64,000 nucleotides of DNA. Origin: Adiantum capillus-veneris (taxonomy: Eukaryota; Streptophyta; Polypodiopsida; Polypodiales; Pteridaceae). Position 1 is the stretch's first letter, and every line of letters starts with the position of its first letter. Made by a program: the position numbers and the translations under genes. Positions 56,530 through 64,000 of this stretch are shown in pieces. The notes below the pieces were generated by a model. The model made no database searches, was not told where the DNA came from, and saw only the letters and a list, made by a program, of their open reading frames with translations. The stretch is taken from the NCBI GenBank assembly GCA_014529385.2, contig CM043962.1, positions 44,473,598 to 44,537,597 on the forward strand, read 5' to 3'.

Positions 56530-59170
56530 AAATGAAGCATTGTATGGTAAAAATAGCATCATTGAAGGTCTTCCACTACTTCTCATTAGCGTTTCTAACA
56601 CCTGTACACATGAGAATGAAGTATCTAGTTATCATTACGCATAGTAAATGTAGTGGAAACTTCATTTGCACTAGCATTGCATGTTCAATTAGAGAAATGA
56701 AAAAACGTTTAAATGAAACTTCTTGGATAGGAAAATTAGTGGCATCAACTGCTTCAGTGGGCATGTTGAGTTTGACAAACAGAACCCTAAAATGATTCCA
56801 ATCTAGTTTTGCTTTGCGAGTACCCTCACACTATTTATCTGCTTGCCGACAACAATTGGACATGTTTGCTCATCCACCTAGAAACTCACAGCCACCCAAT
56901 AGCTATAGGTGTTTTGAGATCTTCGATCCATTGTACAAGAGAGATAGTTTCCCATGTGGTCATAGAAGTTTCTACTAGTGGTCCAAGACATTTGCAACTC
57001 AACATTGCTAAACAAATGGTTATGGGATTAGTTGTTTGAGAAAATGGAGAGCAATTGAATAGCAACAAACTCCTCTCAATCTTAGAGGAGATGAGACCAT
57101 TGATCCATACATAAAGGTAAACTTAAGTTTTTCATGATAATCCACTCAATGTGATTAGCATTTCATATTCATATATTGATTGCTTGTTTTAGATTCAAAC
57201 ACATGATGAAAGAGGCGAGTGCTACTTGAATTGGAGCTAGGATAGAGTCTCAGTTGCTTTGGTTGAAGAATACATGTGGATATAGGTATTTCCATGGCAT
57301 GTTGTTTCTTGGGTAGTGCAATGATGTTGTAAAAAGATACCATGTGTTCAAGATGTCAACTATTGGGCCCGAGTATGGGGCTTGTTAGTAGAATGCAACG
57401 AGACATGACATGAGACTTGTGATGAAGTTGTATTTGCTTTGACCACATTCACCGAGTTGTGGGGTGGACAACAATGGTCATGCATCTTTACTATCCTGCG
57501 TAAGTAGACAATATGCAAGAAACTTATCCTTTTTCATCCATCCACATGATTTATATGATTTTTAAACAAATTCAGTAGGATTCAAGAAATGCAAACCATT
57601 GCTATATGCAAGATGAAAGAAGAAGATACCCTAGTGTAGATCATGTTTTGGGAAATGATGACTGTAGTTGTCTTGGACAATGGACATTTTCCAGCTAATT
57701 TCAGAGGCCGAGATGAGCACAAGCGTCTTTGTGGACTATGGTGTTATGCACAAATTGAAGATGAAGCCACAACTCTGTATAGAAACATACAATCTTGGTG
57801 ACCTTGGGCAAAGTGGAAGACTCAAATCTATTGAAGATGGACAATTGGTTGAGTTGGTGGCATGTGAATAACTTCATTGGAAAAAACACTTTGTGAGGGT
57901 AAATAGTGACAAACAATACTACTTGTGTAGATTAAAAGCAACACCTTTTATTTCCATTGACAAAAAACTTGTATGCAAGAAGTGGATGATTTGTCATTTG
58001 TTTCCACAACCAACCTGATAGAAACCAAGCATGCAAGTTGGTTCGGAGCAGGCAAGGGAATCAAAGATATGCTTAGCTTGTATGATGCATGTGTGTTTAA
58101 ACTATCCAATTTTTTGCTTTAGAGTTTGAAGATGCTACCATTTGTGGAGGAGGGCAAATATCATGGAGTTATACCCTTTGTGAAAAGGTTGGCTCATCGG
58201 AGAGTAAGGTAGATCCTCCACACTAGCAGTTATTGCAAGAGAGGTGGCCAAAAATCTCAGGGAGACTCCTCTATATCAACATCCAACTGTTGAAGGAGAT
58301 AATTTCATAGTTTCTAGGAAGATAAAACAAACAATCCATGTAAGCTATGAGGAAGAAAATGCTTTGCATCATCCAAAGTATTTCACACAGAATGTTTCAA
58401 GGAATCGAAGAGATGTGCAAGCAAAATGTGGAATGAATATTCATCAATGCAATGAGAATGAACAAGGAGTGGTGGTAGAGGAGTTTGAAATACATAAGAC
58501 AATGTGGGCAATTCATTGGATCATGAAAGGAAGCATGGTGCAATGCCAAGGATGGTTGGTGCACATGAAGGAAAGTGAAAAAAGAGCATCAAAAACACAG
58601 GTGAAGGTACAAAAACTCCCTCATTTTGGGTTATTAGAACTTGGGAAAGTGTATATGGAAGAGGCTCTAAGGCTCAATTTATGTGGTTTCGCAATTATAG
58701 TGTCAATCACACTTGGCACATTTGCAACACAATCACACAATGTCCTACCAGAGTGCCATCCATATGGCCTATCGAGAAAGGGACAACTTGGAGGCTGTAG
58801 GATACACAATCAAGAATTGTGCAACAACAAATTTGTTACAAGTGCATTATTGACCCATGAGTGTTGGTTTTTTCATAGAAGCGAGTGGACTCAGTAGTTG
58901 CAATGGAGGCTAAGATAGTGGGTCACACTGTTGTTAAGACTAATTTTCATGAGATATTTGTGGTGGAAGCCTCTACCTCATAGTTTTGAGGCGAGTCTTA
59001 TGAAGTTCACATCGCAAACAGTCCCATTTGCACTTGTGGAGACTTCATAGATCACAAAGCACAAAACAAACCATACATGGATTGCAAGCACATTTACTTT
59101 ATCCTCCTTCGCTACTTTGGACTTGATGTGAACCATAACATGTTTATCCATCGGAGCAAGCTCAACCCCA
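56530..59170 (+). pseudogene. Decayed MULE-like transposase with SWIM zinc finger
   Basis: Coding blocks in changing frames: LNETSWIGKLVASTASVGMLSL (56.7 kb), VDDLSF and STTNLIETKHASWFGAGKG with LYDACVF (58.0 kb), an open stretch 58,244-58,897, and YEVHIANSPICTCGDFIDH...CKHIYFILLRYFGLD at about 59.0-59.13 kb. The last is a SWIM zinc finger (C-X-C...C-X-H), common in Mutator-like transposases and FAR1-type proteins. Not catalytically readable. It could also be a domesticated FAR1-like gene remnant. Confidence 0.45.
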
Positions 59171-59459
59171 AGGATTTGGTTTGAATGTTCACATGTTGTT
59201 GGATAGGGTAGTCAAGTATTGCATGCTCCCATTAGCTCTTGTCGTTAGATAGGGTAGTCAAGTATTGCATGCTATCATTAGCTCTTGTATCCCACATACA
59301 ATTGGTCCGTGTTCTATAATTGTATCTTGTAATATTGCGTTGGATAATTGAGACATTTTTCTTCATTCACTATCTTTTTGTGTGAATGTTCAATTGGCTT
59401 TTGCGTAGATTCGTTATCCAGTATGACATGCCAAGTGTGCTTGTGGGGGGGGGGGGGGG

Positions 59460-59516
<57 letters not shown>

Positions 59517-59530
59517 CTTTGCAAGAGATA
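59170..59530. repeat. Spacer ending in a G-run and (GA)n
   Basis: A 40-bp phrase (GTCAAGTATTGCATGCT) is repeated at about 59,211 and 59,259. An 18-G run (59,445-59,462) passes straight into a GA run to 59,513, immediately upstream of LINE A. Confidence 0.85.
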
Positions 59531-59559
59531 GAGGGAGAGAGAGACCTTTATTAGTCAAG

Positions 59560-61918
59560 GATCACAATTATTGATCGATTGAGAAGAAGCAGCTTGAGTG
59601 GGAGCAAGAGAGAACAACTATGGACAAAGACAACTATCAAAGTCATTTGCATACATACAAGGCATTGATTCAAAAGAAGAGAAGAAGATGGGAAGTAAAG
59701 CAACAAGAATTTAAAGTCCAAGAAAAGGCACATGCATGTGGAAGATTTTGGAGAAACTTGAGAGGTAGGCGGGTTGAGAATTTTGGTAACTTGAGTCTAG
59801 TGGATATGTACACACATTGTAGGCAATTATATGAGCAAGCAAATACTGAAAAAATTCCATTTTATGGTTCACTCCCATGTATGCCGTCTTTTTTTACTAT
59901 TGAGGATGTATGCGGTGGGCTTGAAAAGTTGGCCACTCGCAAAGCGGGAGATCTTCAAGGTATCAAGCCGGAGATGATCAAATGGACGGGAGATTTTACC
60001 CATGAGTGGATGTGTGATATGTTCAACCTTGCACTTCAACATGGTATGCCTTATGATTGGAGTACTAATTGGGTTAAGCCTTTGCATAAAGGAGGCGATG
60101 TAAAGAATGTAAGCAACTACCGGACTATAATGATTGGGTCTCTTATGGAAAAGTTGTTTGGGTGCATAATGGAGATGAAATTGAGTGATTGGGCTGAAGA
60201 GAATGACAAGCATGCAAAGGGACAAGCGGGTTTTCGTCGATGCCATAGCACCATTGATCATCTTGTCACTCTTCGTGTTCTCATGGAGGAAAGTCGATTG
60301 AAAGGCAAGCGATTGTATTGTTGTTTTGTGGACTTTAAGAAAGCCTTTGATATGATTCCACGTAACAATTTGTGGAGAAGGATGGAAGAACTCCAAGTTC
60401 CAAGTGAGTTTATGCTTGCGGTTTCTCGAATCTATGAGAAGGTGATTTGTCAATTGCGCATGGGAAGGGAAATTTCAGAAATTTTTGTAAGCACTATTGG
60501 GGTTAAACAAGGATGTCCATTGTCACCAAGTCTCTTTGGTCTATGCATCGATCAATTGGAACAAATGGTACTTGACTTTATGCAAGAAGAAGGCATTGAA
60601 GAGGTCACTATTTGCAATGCGGTAATCATGCTTTTGTTGTATGCGGATGATGTAGTGCTTCTAGCACACACTTTAGAAGATGCACAAAAGATTATGGTTG
60701 TCCTTGAGAACTTTTGCTTGCATAGTGGGCTGATTGTAAATGAATCCAAAACAAAGGTTATGCTTGTGAAAACCAACCATAAGGAGAAGCCATGCATTGT
60801 GTACAACAACGAGACACTTGAAGTTGTTGAGAGCTTTAAGTACCTTGGCCTTGAGGTTCCATCCAATCACAAGTGGCATGAATGTGCTATGCGTCATTTG
60901 GAAGCGGGAAAGAGAGCATACTATGCATTTGAGAACATGTGTAATGCGGGAAACATCAAGTGTTGGGTTCTCAAGAAGTATCTTTTTGATGCATTGGTGA
61001 CACCGGTTCTTCTTTATGGAGTTGAAGTGTGGGGCAAGAGCATCTCAAAGTCTACTTGGAAAGAGTTTGAGAATGTCCAAAAGCGTTTTCTTACAAACTT
61101 TCTCCAAGTTAAGACACAAACACCATATATGCTCCTACTTCTTGAGTCGGGATCTCTTCCAATTGGGGTTATGGGCATGGAAAGGGTTGTCGAGTACATG
61201 ATAAAGATGCGTCAAAACCCCTCACATCGACTTCCTACAATTGCATGGGAAGCAAGCAAAAAAGTTCAAAAGACGCATAAAAGCAAGATCTTGAGCACGG
61301 GATGGATGCAAGACATAAAGAAGTGGTTTGGGAGATGGGATGCATTACACTTGCTACATGATGCTTCAATTGACTCTCAAGTGAATGAAGCTTTTCTACA
61401 ACGCCAATGTATTACGGCTTGGGAGAAATCCGGTGGGTCACGCTTCATACATTACACCACCTATATTGCCCCCAACTACAAAACCATGTTCTTCGCAGAG
61501 AGAGGAAACCGTACTCACACTTACATGCTTGAGCCTATTCCCTTGTCCGCGATACGCACTATCGCAGCAATTCGGCTTAGCTCCCATTTCCTTCGATGCG
61601 AGATAGGGCATTGGGGCAATGGAGAAGAGTCAAATCAATTGTGCACATTATGCTCACTGCAAGTTCGAGAGTCTGAGTACCACACACTACTAGAGTGCTC
61701 AGCTTTTGATCACATCCGAACTTGCTTCTCTCACATTTTTAGCCATAACTTAGACCTACACACTTTCCTCTCCCAGCCAAAGTGTGGGCTCTCCATTGCG
61801 ACTCTCATCACTACAATTTTGGAGCATCGAGAGTCACTCATCATCCATACACATACTACATCACATGTAACTTTGGTCCCATAGGTCATATTTGACCTCT
61901 GAGGACGATAATAAAATC
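59560..61918 (+). mobile_element. LINE A, 5'-truncated non-LTR retrotransposon
   Basis: Frame of 754 codons (ATG 59,620 to stop 61,884), open a little further upstream. RT core: RKAGDLQGIKPEMIKW, WVKPLHKGG, YRTIMIGS, GQAGFRRCHSTIDH, FVDFKKAFDMIPR, GVKQGCPLSPSLFGL and the catalytic YADDVVLLA (about 60,640). The C-terminus carries a zinc-knuckle-like C-X2-C...H-X4-C (CTLCSLQ...EYHTLLEC). No endonuclease domain precedes the RT, so the 5' end is missing. The 3' end is GATAATAAAATC followed by TATC/TC repeats. The RT frame is intact in this copy. Confidence 0.9.
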
Positions 61919-62045
61919 TATCTATCTATCTCTCTCCTCCATCCCTCCTTTTCTCTCTTTCTCTTGCACCTCCACTCCCCCGCTCTCTCTTTGTCTCTCT
62001 CCCCATAAATTCCCCCTTTCCTCTCTCTTCTGCCTCCACCTCCAC

Positions 62046-62127
<82 letters not shown>

Positions 62128-62292
62128 CAACCACCCATAGTCCCCGTGGCCACAAAAAATATATATATTTATTTTAAAAAATATTAATTTTAAAAAAGTT
62201 TTTGAACTTTTTATTTTACTTAAAATAAATAAATGTTTGGACCACGTAGACTATGGGTGGTTGGTAGTGGTAGTGTACCTGGCCTTGCCACT

Positions 62293-62361
<69 letters not shown>
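61919..62361. repeat. Palindromic spacer between two LINE tails
   Basis: LINE A ends in (TATC)n; a (TC)n run at 62,050-62,125 follows. CTACCAACCACCCATAG-type 26-bp arms (62,124-62,149 and 62,242-62,267, two mismatches) face each other across an AT-rich core, then (GA)n at 62,297-62,361 leads into LINE B. The arrangement is nearly symmetrical about 62,195. Confidence 0.85.
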
Positions 62362-62366
<5 letters not shown>

Positions 62367-63627
62367 ATTATCGTCCTCGGAGGTCAAATATGACATATGG
62401 GACCAAAGTTACATGTGATGTAGTATGTGTATGGCTGATGAGTGACTCTCGATGCTTCAAAATTGTGATGATGAGAGTCACACTAGAGAGCCCACAGTGT
62501 GGCTAGGAGAAGAAAGTGTGTAGGTCTAGGTTATGGCTGAAAATGTGAGAGAAGCAAGCTCGGATGTGACAAAAAGCTGAGCACTCTAGTAGTGTGTGGT
62601 ACTCAGACTCTCGAACTTGCAGTGAGCATAATGTGCACAGTCGATTTGACTCTTCTCCATTGCCCCAATGCCCTATCTCGCATCGAAGGAAATGGAAACT
62701 AAGCCGAATGGCTGCGATACTGCATATCACCGACAAGGGGATAGGCTCAAGCATGTAAGTGTTAGTACGGTTTCCTCTTTCAGCAAAGAACGTGCTTTTG
62801 TAGTTGGGGGCAATATGGGTGGTGTAATGTATGAAGCGTGACCCACCGGATTTCTCCCAGCCGTAATACATTGGCATCTTCATTCACTTGGGAGTCAATT
62901 GAAGCATCATGTAGCAAGTATAATGCATCCCATCTCCCAAACCACTTCTTTATGTATTGCATCCATCCCGTGCTCAAGATTTTTCTTTTATGCATCTTTT
63001 GATCTTTTTTACTTGCTTCCCATGCAATTGTAGGAAGTCAGTGTGAGGGGTTTTATCGCATCTGTATCATGTACTCCACAACCCTTTCCATGCCCATAAC
63101 CTCAATTGGAAGAGATCCCGACTCAAGAAGTAGGAGCATATATGGTGTTTGTGTCTTAACTTGGAGAAATTTTGTAAGACAACACTTTTGGACATTCTCA
63201 AACTCTTTCCAAGTAGACTTTGAGATGCTCCCACCCCACACTTCAACTCCATAAAGAAGAACCGGTGCATCAAAAAGATACTTCTTGAGAACCCAACACT
63301 TGATGTTTCCCCCATTACACATTCATGCCACTTGTGATTAGACGACACCTCAAGGCCAAGGTACTTAAAGCTCTCAACAACTTCAAGTGTCTCATTGTTG
63401 TACACAATGAATGGCTTCTCCTTATGGTTGATTTTCACAAGCATAACCCTTGTTTTGGATTCATTCACAATCAGCCCACTATGCAAGCAAAATCTCTCAA
63501 GGACAACCATCAGCTTTTGTGCATCTTCTAAAGTTTTTGCTAGAAGCACTATATCATCCACATATAGCAAAAGCATGATTACTGCATTGCAAATAGTGAC
63601 CTCTTCAATGCCTTCTTCTTGCATATC
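62362..63627 (-). mobile_element. LINE B, second 5'-truncated copy, inverted
   Basis: Same family as LINE A, starting in the RT just before YVDDIVLLA (Ala of the box changed to Val) and running to the same 3' end. A 55-bp deletion between ATGTG repeats (LINE A positions 60,882 and 60,937) shifts the frame near 63,322. Further stops and frameshifts follow. Its 5' junction at about 63,627 joins LTR sequence of the copy A family. Confidence 0.9.
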
Positions 63628-64000
63628 AAAAGTCCAAAAAACAATTTCGGCCCTATAACTGCCACAATTGGGCTAAGGTATCCTCAACCAACCCTTTTTT
63701 CCACCTAACAGATGTGAGGGCACAGCCACTGGTGGACTCCTCTTCCAAGTGTATAAGTTTTCTAAACATTTTAGTGCGCAGGGATGGATAGTTACCTGAC
63801 TAATCAGGTTCACCCGTCCATGATTGACAACCTTAGTCAATCCCCACTTACCAGCCCGCACTCACACATGATTCTTTTGTTATTTAATCACTACCACGTT
63901 CTTATCACAATTAAAATAATGATTCCTTTTATCCTTTATAACAGAATTTTATTAAAACATCCCTTGAAAACAGTATTGAAAACATTCTTTTAGCAAACAA
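63628..64000 (-). repeat. LTR of copy A family, runs off right edge
   Basis: The reverse complement aligns with 26,290-26,650 of the copy A LTR: TTTGTTTGCTAAAAGAATG, GTGTGAGTGCGG, GATTGACTAAGGTTGTCAATC, CACATMTGTTAGG. The matching LTR exon would lie beyond the window. Interrupted by LINE B. Confidence 0.85.

Noticed and set aside
1-64000. CRISPR arrays, operons, phage or other prokaryotic systems
   Set aside because: The tandem repeats have no spacer structure, and introns, LTR elements and plant protein families show a eukaryotic nuclear genome.

Overview
This 64 kb window is nuclear DNA of a land plant and is almost entirely repetitive. The evidence is plant Ty1/copia and Ty3/gypsy retrotransposons primed by initiator tRNA-Met, non-LTR (LINE) elements, multi-exon DNA transposon genes, PPR-protein fragments and many long (GA)n/(CT)n runs. 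The style of the PPR fragments and the transposon load suggest a seed-free vascular plant such as a fern, but this is only a guess. I see no intact host gene, tRNA, rRNA or prokaryotic feature.

Layout. 1-8.1 kb: gag of a minus-strand gypsy element running off the left edge, with its 5' LTR split by a nearly complete minus-strand copia element (2220-7385, 5-bp target duplication). 8.1-9.0 kb: LINE reverse-transcriptase fragment. 9.0-15.1 kb: gypsy pol remnant lacking its RT core, then a minus-strand element (copy B) with gag start, leader, PBS and LTR. 15.1-23.4 kb: degenerate LTRs, a decayed unknown ORF, another LTR exon (copy D) and an LTR relative of the left-edge element. 23,464-38,712: a full-length chromodomain gypsy element (copy A) with giant LTRs (3.4 and 5.2 kb), TTCAG target duplications, a 1.46 kb solo LTR inside RNase H and a 1.34 kb inverted-repeat DNA element inside the 3' LTR. 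It is itself nested in an older related LTR (about 23.04-23.46 and 38.72-40.44 kb). 40.7-43.3 kb: PPR pseudogene fragments separated by a segment carrying an AAA-ATPase fragment. 47.2-55.3 kb: two convergent multi-exon genes, one RING-like and one DDE-transposase-like, probably one large DNA transposon whose noncoding segments share a repeated GGTACTT word. 56.5-59.2 kb: decayed SWIM-domain, MULE-like transposase. 59.6-63.6 kb: two tail-to-tail copies of one LINE, the second inserted in another LTR of the copy A family that runs off the right edge.

The most interesting system is the copy A/B/D gypsy lineage. A short exon (46-55 codons, M-A-P/S-K-R-T start, DHEA or NHEA core) lies inside the LTR and ends at a phase-0 splice donor. 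In the two copies where the gag start is visible, gag opens at a phase-0 acceptor about 2 kb downstream. The inferred intron contains the LTR end and the primer-binding site, so only unspliced RNA could be reverse transcribed. A second conserved reading frame lies between PBS and gag.
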